Shown: positions 36,408 through 47,683 of the stretch, one piece after another
Layout of the letters: every line of letters starts with the position of its first letter
Numbering within the stretch: the first letter of the stretch is position 1
Assembly: GCA_964035015.1 (NCBI GenBank)
Contig: OZ035997.1
Span: forward strand, 13,458,036 to 13,522,035
DNA length: 64,000 bases
Direction: 5' to 3'
Origin: Corallium rubrum
Lineage: Eukaryota; Cnidaria; Anthozoa; Scleralcyonacea; Coralliidae
Notes under the pieces: model-generated
Told to the model about the DNA's origin: nothing
The model's input: the letters and a program-made list of their open reading frames with translations, nothing else
Database searches by the model: none
Program-made: the position numbers and the translations under genes

Positions 36408-37488
36408 GTATTCTTTTTTACAAGATTATGAAGTTTAGAAAATATAAAAATGTAATCTTGATACTTGATATTTAAGTTACAGCAAGACAAGAGAAAACAT
36501 ATGTATAAATGCAAGTTTGAACTTTAAAGAATTTATTCTTATACAACTATTATACAATGATAGAATTACTTGTTCAGTTGTTTATTAGCAGTAGCGGAGT
36601 TCATGTTTTAGTTTAGTTCTGTTTAACTCTTAGATTGAGACTTTGCATGTCGGGTAGTTTGAATTGAAGGTGGGAAGGAATATAATGTTTATTGATATTT
36701 GACAATCGACATTGAGGCATGCATGTGTCACGTGACAGGGATATGTACAGTGTAGTTATAAAGATGGCCGAATAGACACAAGGTATAATATGATGTGCTA
36801 AATGGATAATACGATTGTAGTAGAATCGGAATATTACCTAATATTTTTGTTTTGCTTTGATGGGTTTTTCCACGTTGCATGGTTAAAATCAAGTCAAAAT
36901 GGACTATCTGAGGTTATATTGACAATTTGTTACTCGGTACATCAAATTCTAGCCAGCATACAAAACTCAAAATGGCGGCATCCATAAGTATAAAATACAC
37001 AGTATGAGCAGATACTGTCTCATCTGCGGGTATTTTACATATTCGTAATTGCTGGGTTCTCATGAGCAAAATTGCAATATATCTTGACGTTTCAAAATTT
37101 TATCTTGGACTTTTTCACCGTCAAAGTTATTAACTACTTTTGAAGTGACGTTGGAAAAGGAATACGTTTTTGAAAAAACAAACAGTGTTTACAACACTGC
37201 ACATTTATTTCGCATTTAATTTTCTACAAGAAATAACGAGAAAGACGTGTAATTCTTCAGTAAAAACTCTTTCCAAAAGAAAGAAATTTTCAACAGGAAT
37301 GTAACTATGCAGTGAGATCTTGCTTACTGGGCTCGGGGTTGGGGTTCTGCCGACGCCCATGTGCAACATCTTCAGAAACGATACGAATTTTACGTTTTGC
37401 CTGTATTGATATCAATAGTCTTCGTGATATCACTTTGGGAATTTTTTTATGAAAAAACAATGAACATTTTTCCTCAATTACTTTGTAG
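36408..37488. other. Intron; nothing recognised
   Basis: AT-rich sequence with no exon and no clear repeat. One CAAAATGGCGGC word lies near 36970. Confidence 0.5.
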
Positions 37489-38253
37489 TGATGTGGATGT
37501 ATCCAGAGATTCTCATGAACCTACTTCTGGTGCTGAACATTCCTTTGTGTTTGGTTCCCAAGACATCTCATCTTTATCTTTTGATGCTTTGGCTACGACC
37601 GTAAATTCCAAGACAGGTTTTGGTTTTACTAAATCACCGCAAAATAAACCATTCTCTGGAGCTGGTTCACAGATTTTTGGTGCAACAAAACCTGAAGACG
37701 ACGAAAATGATCAAGAGTATGATCCTGAAAGTGAAACAAGTGAAACAAGTGACATTCATTTCAAATCCATCGTCCATCTTCCTGATAATGTCGAATACTC
37801 GACAGGAGAAGAAAATGAAGAAATAATTTATTGTGAACGTGCTAAATTGTATCGCTTTGATAAAGATGTTCATCAATGGAAGGAACGTGGTGTTGGAAAT
37901 TTGAAACTTCTTAAACACAAAACCACTGGACAAGTTCGTGTGTTGATGAGACGAGATCAAGTTTTCAAACTATGTGCCAATCATGTCTTGACTGCTGAAA
38001 TGGAACTGAAGCCAAACGCGGGCTCAGATCGTTCGTGGGTGTGGCATACAAGTGCTGACGTATCTGATGGAGAAGCAAAAGCAGAACAACTTGCTGCTCG
38101 TTTCAAGAATGCTGAAATGGCGAAGGAGTTTAAAGAAAAGTTTGAACTGTGTCGAGAAGAATTACTGAGTTCAACTGCGAGTGGGGGTGTAAATAATAGA
38201 ACAAACGAAGATAAGCAAGAGGCAGAGAATGAAGAAACTAAGGAAGACAGAAG
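37489..38253 (+). CDS. RANBP2: RanBP2 cassette exon: RanBD6 (duplication unit copy 1)
   Basis: 765 nt, phase 2 to 2, acceptor TTACTTTGTAG and donor AGAAG|GTACAG. The pre-domain module ([28 protein letters not shown]) precedes RanBD6 at about 37757-38160. Compared with copy 2 at 40726, only a few residues differ (FKSIV for FKPIV, VEYST for VEHST). The intron before it differs from that of copies 2 and 3, which marks the left edge of the duplication. Confidence 0.95.
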
Positions 38254-38512
38254 GTACAGTAACTACTACTAACTAGAATATGCGATTTGTTAAAATAATA
38301 GATAACTCTATGTTAGTATGTCGTACTAATATGTAGTGTGAGAACAAAAAAACCAGTTAAACGGCGCAATATCTTTTCTTCCACTTATAAACAGACATAT
38401 GAACAATCGTCTAAGCTTTGTTAATAAGGCAAGGGCAAACAAAGCTTGCGTGTGTAATAAGGATCAGACACATCTGCTTACTTCGTTTATTTATTTTTTC
38501 TTCACATTATAG

Positions 38513-39502
38513 CCGTGAAGAACCGAGTGCCACCAACGAAGAGAGTGCCACCGACGAAGCTAGTGTCACCGACGAGTCAAGTGTCGCTGACGAGCCAAGT
38601 GTTACTGAAGAACCGAGTGCCACCGACGAAGCTAGTGTCACCGACGAACCGAGTATCGCCGACGAGCCGAGCGTCGCTGACGAGCCAAGTGTTACTGAAG
38701 AACCGAGTGTCACCGACGAAGCTAGTGTCTCCGACGAACAGAGTGTCATCGACGAGCCGAGCGTCGCCGGCGAACAGACTGTCGCCGACGAGTCGAGTGT
38801 CGCTGACGAGCCAAGTGTTACTGAAGAACCGAGTGTCACCGACGAGCCGTGTGGCGTCGATGAGCTGAGTGTTGCCTATGAGTCGAGTGTCGCTGAAGAA
38901 CCGAGTGTCGTTGAAAAATCGAGTGTCGCAGAAAAACCCAGCACCAGAGAAGAACTCAATGTTACCGTAGAACTTAGTGCCACTGAAGTACTCAGCAGCA
39001 CCGAAGAGTCTAGTCCGTTCAAAGAGCCCAGTGCTGCTGAAGAACCAAGTATAACTGAAGAACCCAGTATCACTGAAGAACCAAGTATTATCACTGAAGA
39101 ACCCAGTATCACCGAAGAACCCAGTGTCACTGAAGAACCCAGCAGTATCGAAGAACACAGTATCACTGAAGAAATCAGTAACACTGAAGAACCCAGCAGT
39201 ATCGAAGGATATAGTGCCAGGGAAGAACCAAGTGCCAATGAAAAACCTAGACTCATCAAAGAGTCCAGTGCTACAGAGGACTCCACTCCTAATGAAGTGC
39301 AATATGCTCCTACACCTATACTCGGATTTGGTCCCGAAGAAGATGTTGAAATAACGTATGAAAATATTCCGTCTGCCAAAGAGAGAGAACTTGCATACCG
39401 CTATCAGCTGCCAGAAACATTTTATTCTGCAGGAGAAAGCAGGGGACTGGATGGTGACGATAACAATGTTCTACAACAAACTACCAAGGAAGTGACAGAG
39501 AG
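38513..39502 (+). CDS. RANBP2: RanBP2 cassette exon: acidic EPS hexapeptide array and IR motif (copy 1)
   Basis: 990 nt, phase 2 to 2, acceptor CTTCACATTATAG and donor GAGAG|GTACTT. There is no RanBD. About 260 residues are imperfect hexapeptides of the type EPSVTD/EPSVAD/EPSITE. Then a short FG-like part (PILGFGPEEDVEITYE) and an IR-type motif with PSAKERELAYRYQLPETFYS (39336-39430). The array is 36 codons longer than its twin at 42372. The role is unknown; the acidic, hydrophobic-punctuated repeat could offer many weak SUMO-interaction sites (inference). Confidence 0.9.
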
Positions 39503-39940
39503 GTACTTGTGGAAGCATTCGAAATTTACTAATAACTTTTAGAAAAGCATTCGTGTTACAAGCTTATGGAATGCATTCACGTTGCAAGTTTATGAAAAAC
39601 ATTTATAGCACAGGCCGATGAAATGCTGCCATGTGACAAGTTTATGCGATTGTCACAAGTTTTAGAACACGTTTACTCGGTACCCGCATCAATTTGGATC
39701 CGGATCAAAATTAGTCCGGATCGGACTATACTTGGCTATCCGAACGAGTTTTGTATTGGCTATCCAGACTAATTTCTGTCGTGCTCGGAACGTGAACTAG
39801 TACATTTTTGTACCGGATAGGAATTGATCCGGCCACTACCGATCCGGACTAATTTTCATACGGATGCAACGTGAGATTTACTAATGACTCGAAAAAAAGA
39901 ACTTATTTTGTTGACTGCAACAACAATGTCGCCACTTTAA

Positions 39941-40155
39941 GTGGGTGAGTGAGTGAGTGAGTGAGTGAGTGAGTGAGTGAGTGAGTGAGTGAGTGAGTGA
40001 GTGAGTGAGTGAGTGAGTGAGTGAGTGAGTGAGTGAGTGAGTGAGTGAGTGAGTGAGTGAGTGAGTGAGTGAGTGAGTGAGTGAGTGAGTGAGTGAGTGA
40101 GTGAGTGAGTGAGTGAGTGAGTGAGTGAGTGAGTGAGTGAGTGAGTGAGTGAGTG
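39941..40155. repeat. (GTGA)n microsatellite, copy 1
   Basis: About 215 bp of GTGA units. The duplicated unit has about 167 bp at 43692-43858. Confidence 0.97.
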
Positions 40156-40293
40156 TTAATTATTGGAAATTCTACGATACAGTATGCTGATTTCAATCAA
40201 CTATAAAACAAATAAGAATTTTCTTCCTTAATTTATTATTATACGTCTTTACTAGAAACACCGCCAATTCAGATCGGATATTTTTTCCGAGAA

Positions 40294-40602
40294 CTAGTCT
40301 ATTCTACGGTTTTCGGTTTCTAGGTTCTCAGGTTCGGCTTCTATTCTTTGTCTTTCGGCTTCTTTGTTCGGCCGGGGGTTTTTTTCTTCAAAAAATAAAT
40401 TATTCATTATTTTTGATACTTGCATGAATTCATTCTTGGAGATATAAAAAGCTGTTTGTTTCGTTTCTTTCTCAATTTGTCCCAACATTTTATTTTCTAT
40501 GGTTCTACATGTATTTACCAACAGCATTTCTTTTTTTGATTTCTTGAGCTGCATTGGTATTTGGTTGAGCTGCATCATGCATATGGCCATGCATATGACC
40601 AA
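40294..40602 (-). CDS. Unidentified 102-codon open frame in duplicated intron
   Basis: It begins MVICMAICMMQLNQIPMQLK and has a Lys/Glu-rich end (RPNKEAERQRIEAEPENLE). I recognise no family. The duplicated copy near 43980-44313 is broken by an 8-bp tandem insertion (TCTCAATT). It is inside an intron on the opposite strand and is more likely a transposon remnant or chance frame than a gene. Confidence 0.15.
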   Translation of the reverse strand: MVICMAICMMQLNQIPMQLKKSKKEMLLVNTCRTIENKMLGQIEKETKQTAFYISKNEFMQVSKIMNNLFFEEKNPRPNKEAERQRIEAEPENLETENRRID

Positions 40603-40725
40603 ATTACAGGCGCATTAAAATATTTTCAAGAAATTTGAGCTTTCGTCAGTCTAGGTCAGGACCTTATTAGAAACAATAAGAATTTTGTTTATTTATTTAA
40701 CATCTATTTTTCAATTGTTTTGTAG

Positions 40726-41490
40726 TGATGTGGATGTATCCAGAGATTCTCATGAACCTACTTCTGGTGCTGAACATTCCTTTGTGTTTGGTTCCCAAGA
40801 CATCTCATCTTTATCTTTTGATGCTTTGGCTACGACCGTAAATTCCAAGACAGGTTTTGGTTTTACTAAATCACCGCAAAATAAACCATTCTCTGGAGCT
40901 GGTTCACAGATTTTTGGTGCAACAAAACCTGAAGACGACGAAAATGATCAAGAGTATGATCCTGAAAGTGAAACAAGTGAAACAAGTGACATTCATTTCA
41001 AACCCATCGTCCATCTTCCTGATAATGTCGAACACTCGACAGGAGAAGAAAATGAAGAAATAATTTATTGTGAACGTGCTAAATTGTATCGCTTTGATAA
41101 AGATGTTCATCAATGGAAGGAACGTGGTGTTGGAAATTTGAAACTTCTTAAACACAAAACCACTGGACAAGTTCGTGTGTTGATGAGACGAGATCAAGTT
41201 TTCAAACTATGTGCCAATCATGTCTTGACTGCTGAAATGGAACTGAAGCCAAACGCGGGCTCAGATCGTTCGTGGGTGTGGCATACAAGTGCTGACGTAT
41301 CTGATGGAGAAGCAAAAGCAGAACAACTTGCTGCTCGTTTCAAGAATGCTGAAATGGCGAAGGAGTTTAAAGAAAAGTTTGAACTGTGTCGAGAAGAATT
41401 ACTGAGTTCAACTGCGAGTGGGGGTGTAAATAATAGAACAAACGAAGATAAGCAAGAGGCAGAGAATGAAGAAACTAAGGAAGACAGAAG
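40726..41490 (+). CDS. RANBP2: RanBP2 cassette exon: RanBD7 (duplication unit copy 2, hybrid)
   Basis: 765 nt, phase 2 to 2, acceptor AATTGTTTTGTAG and donor AGAAG|GTACAG. RanBD7 lies at about 40991-41397. The intron upstream is the same as that before copy 3 (44437), while the exon body and everything downstream match copy 1 (37489). It is therefore a crossover product with the junction at or near the exon start. Confidence 0.95.
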
Positions 41491-41553
41491 GTACAGTAAC
41501 TACTACTAACTAGAATATGCGATTTGTTAAAATAATAGATAACTCTATGTTAG

Positions 41554-42176
41554 AGAGCCCTCAGAGCAGTATATAATATAACTGACTCAACTACTACGTA
41601 CCAGCAGCTACTCAATCGTGCTAATCTCCCAAGTTTAAATAATAGAAGACTTCAAGATACAGCGATATTGATGTACAAAATTAAGAACAATTTAAGTCCT
41701 GTTCACTTAAATGAAATCTTTATAAAAAATATTAATCACTACAAACTGCGAAATGCAGATTTTAACATACCGCGATACAGTACAGTAAAATACGGTAAAC
41801 ATTCCCTAAGATACTATGGCCCTTATATATGGTTTAAATTAAACAAAGAAGATAAAGAGAAACCTAGCTTAGAATCTTTTAAAAGGAATATTAGAAAACA
41901 GGACTTAGAAAGCATACTGGATAATAACTGCAGAAATTGTATTTTATGTTCAACTTAATTATTGTTATTTTATTTATTGATCTATTTATTTTTATTTATC
42001 ATATTGTATATAGGTGTATTTTAAGAAATATTCTTGATAGTTTTAATAGGTAAATTATTGTAAATTTTGATCTAGTAGTATAAATCGTATTTTAGTCTAA
42101 AACATATAAATAGTGTCCCCAATTAGCTGTACATAGCTAAATACATTGACACTTAAATAAAGTTATTCATTCATTC
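41554..42176 (+). mobile_element. LINE 3' fragment inserted in duplication copy 2
   Basis: Copy 1 reads CTATGTTAGTATGTCGTAC without a break at 38308-38325. In copy 2 the same point is opened by about 623 bp. The insert encodes the C-terminal end of a non-LTR reverse transcriptase (41668-41958: MMYKIKNNLSPVHLNEIF, then YGPYIWFKLNKE, ending NCRNCILCST) and finishes with AATAAAG plus an ATTC-repeat tail. It is 5'-truncated, as is usual for LINE insertions, and it postdates the duplication unless copy 1 lost it. Confidence 0.85.
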
Positions 42177-42371
42177 ATGTCGTACTAATATGTAGTGTGT
42201 GAACAAAAAAACCAGTTAAACGGCGCAATATTTTTTCTTCCACTTATAAACAGACATATGAACAATCGTCTAAGCTTTGTTAATAAGGCAAGGGCAAACA
42301 AAGCTTGCGTGTGTAATAAGGATCAGACACATCTGCTTACTTCGTTTATTTATTTTTTCTTCACATTATAG

Positions 42372-43253
42372 CCGTGAAGAACCGAGTGCCACCAACGAAG
42401 AGAGTGCCACCGACGAAGCTAGTGTCACCGACGAGTCAAGTGTCGCTGACGAGCCAAGTGTTACTGAAGAACCGAGTGCCACCGACGAAGCTAGTGTCAC
42501 CGACGAACAGAGTGTCATCGACGAGCCGAGCGTCGCCGGCGAACAGACTGTCGCCGACGAGTCGAGTGTCGCTGACGAGCCAAGTGTTACTGAAGAACCG
42601 AGTGTCACCGACGAGCCGTGTGGCGTCGATGAGCTGAGTGTTGCCTATGAGTCGAGTGTCGCTGAAGAACCGAGTGTCGTTGAAAAATCGAGTGTCGCAG
42701 AAAAACCCAGCACCAGAGAAGAACTCAATGTTACCGTAGAACTTAGTGCCACTGAAGTACTCAGCAGCACCGAAGAGTCTAGTCCGTTCAAAGAGCCCAG
42801 TGCTGCTGAAGAACCAAGTATAACTGAAGAACCAAGTATTATCACTGAAGAACCCAGTATCACCGAAGAACCCAGTATCACTGAAGAACCCAGCAGTATC
42901 GAAGAACACAGTATCACTGAAGAAATCAGTAACACTGAAGAACCCAGCAGTATCGAAGGATATAGTGCCAGGGAAGAACCAAGTGCCAATGAAAAACCTA
43001 GACTCATCAAAGAGTCCAGTGCTACAGAGGACTCCACTCCTAATGAAGTGCAATATGCTCCTACACCTATACTCGGATTTGGTCCCGAAGAAGATGTTGA
43101 AATAACGTATGAAAATATTCCGTCTGCCAAAGAGAGAGAACTTGCATACCGCTATCAGCTGCCAGAAACATTTTATTCTGCAGGAGAAAGCAGGGGACTG
43201 GATGGTGACGATAACAATGTTCTACAACAAACTACCAAGGAAGTGACAGAGAG
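42372..43253 (+). CDS. RANBP2: RanBP2 cassette exon: EPS array and IR motif (copy 2)
   Basis: 882 nt, phase 2 to 2, the same splice sites as 38513-39502. It lacks 108 bp (36 codons, six 18-bp units) relative to copy 1, spread over the start and middle of the array. The IR-type motif (EEDVEITYENIPSAK, QLPETFYS) is at about 43085-43180. Otherwise it is nearly identical to copy 1. Confidence 0.9.
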
Positions 43254-44436
43254 GTACTTGTGGAAGCATTCGAAATTTACTAATAACTTTTAGAAAAGCA
43301 TTCGTGTTACAAGCTTATGGAATGCATTCACGTTGCAAGTTTATGAAAAACATTTATAGCACAGGCCGATGAAATGCTGCCATGTGACAAGTTTATGCGA
43401 TTGTCACAAGTTTTAGAACACGTTTACTCGGTACCCGCATCAATTTGGATCCGGATCAAAATTAGTCCGGATCGGACTATACTTGGCTATCCGAACGAGT
43501 TTTGTATTGGCTATCCAGACTAATTTCTGTCGTGCTCGGAACGTGAACTAGTACATTTTTGTACCGGATAGGAATTGATCCGGCCACTACCGATCCGGAC
43601 TAATTTTCATACGGATGCAACGTGAGATTTACTAATGACTCGAAAAAAAGAACTTATTTTGTTGACTGCAACAACAATGTCGCCACTTTAAGTGAGTGAG
43701 TGAGTGAGTGAGTGAGTGAGTGAGTGAGTGAGTGAGTGAGTGAGTGAGTGAGTGAGTGAGTGAGTGAGTGAGTGAGTGAGTGAGTGAGTGAGTGAGTGAG
43801 TGAGTGAGTGAGTGAGTGAGTGAGTGAGTGAGTGAGTGAGTGAGTGAGTGAGTGAGTGTTAATTATTGGAAATTCTACGATACAGTATGCTGATTTCAAT
43901 CAACTATAAAACAAATAAGAATTTTCTTCCTTAATTTATTATTATATGTCTTTACTAGAAACACCGCCAATTCAGATCGGATATTTTTTCCGAGAACTAG
44001 TCTATTCTACGGTTTTCGGTTTCTAGGTTCTCAGGTTCGGCTTCTATTCTTTGTCTTTCGGCTTCTTTGTTCGGCCGGGGGTTTTTTTCTTCAAAAAATA
44101 AATTATTCATTATTTTTGATACTTGCATGAATTCATTCTTGGAGATATAAAAAGCTGTTTGTTTCGTTTCTTTCTCAATTTCTCAATTTGTCCCAACATT
44201 TTATTTTCTATGGTTCTACATGTAGTTACCAACAGCATTTCTTTTTTTGATTTCTTGAGCTGCATTGGTATTTGGTTGAGCTGCATCATGCATATGGCCA
44301 TGCATATGACCAAATTACAGGCGCATTAAAATATTTTCAAGAAATTTGAGCTTTCGTCAGTCTAGGTCAGGACCTTATTAGAAACAATAAGAATTTTGTT
44401 TATTTATTTAACATCTATTTTTCAATTGTTTTGTAG
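43254..44436. other. Intron (unit copy 2)
   Basis: Near-duplicate of 39503-40725: inverted repeat (about 43429-43621), GTGA run (43692-43858) and the broken minus-strand frame (43980-44313). Confidence 0.85.
43692..43858. repeat. (GTGA)n microsatellite, copy 2
   Basis: About 167 bp of GTGA units, shorter than copy 1. Confidence 0.97.
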
Positions 44437-45171
44437 TGATGTGGATGTATCCAGAGATTCTCATGAACCTACTTCTGGTGCTGAACATTCCTTTGTGTTT
44501 GGTTCCCAAGACATCTCATCTTTATCTTTTGATGCTTTGGCTACGACCGTAAATTCCAAGCCAGGTTTTGGTTTTACTAAATCACCGCAAATTAAACCAT
44601 TCTCTGGAGCTGGTTCACAGATTTTTGGTGCAACAAAACCTGAAGAAGACGAAAATGATCAAGAGTATGATCCAGAAAATGAAGCAAGTGACATTCATTT
44701 CAAACCCATCGTCCATCTTCCTGATAATGTCGAACACTCGACAGGAGAAGAAAATGAAGAAATAATTTATCGTGAACGTGCTAAATTGTATCGCTTTGAT
44801 AAAGATGTTCATCAATGGAAGGAACGTGGTGTTGGAAATTTGAAACTTCTTAAACACAAAATCACTGGACAAGTTCGTGTGTTGATGAGACGAGATCAAG
44901 TTTTCAAACTATGTGCCAATCATGTCTTGACTGCTGATATGGAACTAAAACCAAACGCGGGCTCAGATCGTTCGTGGGTGTGGCATACAAGTGCTGACGT
45001 ATCTGATGGAGAAGCAAAAGCAGAACAACTTGCTGCTCGTTTCAAGTATGCTGAAATGGCGAAGGAGTTTAAAGAAAAGTTTGAACTGTGTAGAGAAGAA
45101 TTACTGAATTCAACTGCGAGTGGGGAACATGAAGCTAATAGTAACGACAATAAAGAAACTACTAAGAAAAG
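44437..45171 (+). CDS. RANBP2: RanBP2 cassette exon: RanBD8 (copy 3, partial unit)
   Basis: 735 nt, phase 2 to 2, acceptor AATTGTTTTGTAG and donor AAAAG|GTAAAG. The first 130 bp or so are identical to the exons at 37489 and 40726. It then diverges (SKPGF for SKTGF, QIKPF for QNKPF, ENEASD for SETSETSD) and the tail is unrelated (GEHEANSNDNKET). RanBD8 spans about 44693-45110, with IIYRER in place of IIYCER. No EPS exon follows. Confidence 0.95.
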
Positions 45172-46340
45172 GTAAAGCGTTTCTTTGAAGAAAGATTCAA
45201 GTATTCATTTTACTGTTATTTCTATTTTAGGTATTATCTTTGGACTGGATTTTTTTTAGGTTTTAAGTGCATAAATGACATTCCCATCACCTGCAACCTA
45301 TACGGTTTTGGATAAAAAATATCTGTTTTGCAATACAGTTTCAGCTTGCGTGTATCGTACAGCAGGGTTGAACAACCCTAGTACTCTGTGTCTTTCCAGT
45401 TCTTCAACTCTAGTTTTAGTGATTAGAGTTGGTCTAAGAAACCTCTTGTTATTTTAGATTATTTCAATTTAGGGATCACTTATTTTTAAGGATACCTAAG
45501 CCATGGGCTGAATGCACTACCACTGCCACTGTTACTGTTACTGTTACTGTTACTGTTACTGTTACTGTTACTGTTACTGTTACTGTTACTGTTACTGTTA
45601 CTGTTACTGTTACTGTTACTGTTACTGTTACTGTTACTGTTACTGTTACTGTTACTGCCACTGTCACTGTTACTGCCACTGTTACAGCCACTGTTACAGC
45701 TTCTGTTACTGTTACAGCAACTGTTACTGTTACAGTAACTGTTACTGTTACCGTTACTGTTACTGTTACTGTTATTGTTACAGCTACCGTTATTGTTACA
45801 GCTACCGTTATTGTTACAGCTACCGTTATTGTTACAGCTACCGTTATTGTTACAGCTACTGTTACTGTTACAGCTACTGTTATTGTTACAGCTACTGTTA
45901 TTGTTACAGCTACTGTTACTGTTACTGTTACAGCTACAGTTACATACAGCTACTATTCTTGTTACAGCTACTGTTACTGTTGCAACTACTGTTATTGTTA
46001 CAGCTACTGTTACAGCTACTGTTACAGCTACTGTTGCAGCTACTGTTACTGTTGCAGCCGTTATTGTTGCAGCTACTGTTTACTGCTATTGATACTACTA
46101 TTGTTACTGCCACTGTTACTGTTACAACTGCTGTTACTGCCACTGTTACAGCTACTCTTACTGTTACAGCTACTATTACTGTCACTGTTACAGCTACTGT
46201 TACTGTTACTGTTACTGTTACTGTTACTGTTACTGTTACTGTTACTGTTACTGTTACTGTTACTGTTACTGTTACTGTTACTGTTACTGTTACTGTTACT
46301 GTTACAGCTACTGTTACAGCTACTGTTACTGTTACTGTTA

Positions 46341-46399
<59 letters not shown>

Positions 46400-46690
46400 A
46401 CTGTTACTGTTACAGCTACTGTTACTGTTACTGTTACTGTTACTGTTACTGTTACTGTTACTGTTACTGTTACTGTTACTGCTACTGTTACTGTTACCGT
46501 TACCGCCACTGTCACTGTTACAGCTACTGCCACTGTTACTGCCGCTGTGACTGCCACAGGTACTGTTGTGCCGTTTTAGTGCATTTTTTGCTAGAATTTT
46601 TGCACTGTCCGTAGGATCTCTGGGTTTGTTTGTTTTTATATGCGTTTGTTTTTGTTTCGTTTTGGTTTATGTTTTCGTTTATGTTTTTAG
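45172..46690. other. Intron dominated by a 1-kb CTGTTA minisatellite
   Basis: After about 350 bp of ordinary sequence, the intron is filled by the repeat at 45532-46560 and ends with a T-rich acceptor region. No exon seen. Confidence 0.8.
45532..46560. repeat. CTGTTA hexanucleotide-based minisatellite, about 1 kb
   Basis: Perfect CTGTTA blocks (45532-45655, 46200-46300, 46430-46480) alternate with variant blocks (CAGCTACTGTTATTGTTA, GCTGTT). Long frames across it (VTVTVT, LLLLL, CYCYC) are repeat artefacts. Confidence 0.95.
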
Positions 46691-47557
46691 CGTTGATGAG
46701 TCCACAGCTACTGTCCCCGTTTTCCAATTTGGTTCCAAAGAAACGTCTTCACTATCGTTTGCTTCACTAGCTAGTCAGTCGTCTGGTTTTGCAAAAGATA
46801 ATGAAGCAGGGAAAGGATTTATTGGTAGCGGGAAAAAACTGTTTGGTCGACCATCAAATGACGACAACGAAGAAGATTATGATCCTGAGAAAGAAGTTGC
46901 AGGAACTTACTTTAAACCTGTTGTTTCTTTGCCAGCCATTGTTGAACATCAAACTGGAGAAGAAAATGAAATGGTCATCTACAGTCATCGGGCTCGACTT
47001 TATCGATTTGACTCAGAACTAAAACAATGGAAAGAACGTGGCGTTGGTGACATCAAAATCTTAGTTCATGCTGAAACTAATCGATGTAGAGTTGTAATGA
47101 GAAGAGAACAAATCCATAAGCTTTGTGCTAATCATTATATTACACGTGAAATGGAACTGAAGAAGAACGCTGGCTCAGATCGATCATGGGTTTGGTCTGT
47201 TAATGCAGATTTTTCAGATGGAACTGCAAAATGCGAACTTTTGGCTGTTCGCTTCAGGCATTGTGAGGACGCTGAGATGTTTCGGGAGAAATTCGAAGAA
47301 TGTCGTGAAAAATTACGAGAACCATCAAAAGGTGACGTAATTGAGACAGCAGCGGAGATCGGCGGAACTGGAGAATCTGAAGAAGAAAGCAATGATGACG
47401 TTGTAATAACGTATGAGAAAACACCATCTGAGGAACAGAGAGAACGTGCCCAACGCTATGCATTGCCAGAAATATTCTACGCTGGGAAAGAAGAAGAAAA
47501 TAAGGACTCCGACAAAGTTGGACAGTCGAGTTTATCTTCCAATGACGTTTCTGACAG
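46691..47557 (+). CDS. RANBP2: RanBP2 cassette exon: RanBD9 and IR motif
   Basis: 867 nt, phase 2 to 2, acceptor TATGTTTTTAG and donor GACAG|GTTTGT. The pre-domain module (SSLSFASLASQSSGF, GSGKKLFGRP) is almost identical to that of exon 35361. RanBD9 is at about 46905-47310. The IR-type motif (NDDVVITYEKTPSEEQRERA, ALPEIFYAG) is at 47391-47485 and is, to my eye, the closest of the five to the human IR sequence. The tail is DSDKVGQSSLSSNDVSD. Confidence 0.95.
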
Positions 47558-47683
47558 GTTTGTATATAAAAAAGTAATTTAGTTATTGTATTTGTTAGGT
47601 AGTAAGACCATTTTGCCAGGTATTCAAATCCTGCTCTATGCGACTCTGGCTATTCGTTTTTCAATGAAGTTCTCAGTATATGT

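Larger units (their letters stand above)
39503..40725. other. Intron (unit copy 1): inverted repeat, GTGA satellite, minus-strand frame
   Basis: It holds an inverted-repeat element (about 39678-39872, TTAGTCCGGATCGG and its inverse), a GTGA tetranucleotide run (39941-40155) and an open minus-strand frame (40294-40602). Almost the whole intron recurs at 43254-44436. Confidence 0.85.

Noticed and set aside
38507..39379. Long antisense frames over the EPS exons (SSVTLGSS-type)
   Set aside because: They are mirror images of the 18-bp coding repeat on the + strand, and they are present in both duplicates for that reason.
39903..46580. Frames encoding THSLTHSL, VTVTVT, CYCYC and poly-Leu
   Set aside because: Translations of GTGA and CTGTTA microsatellites, with no codon-use or conservation signal.
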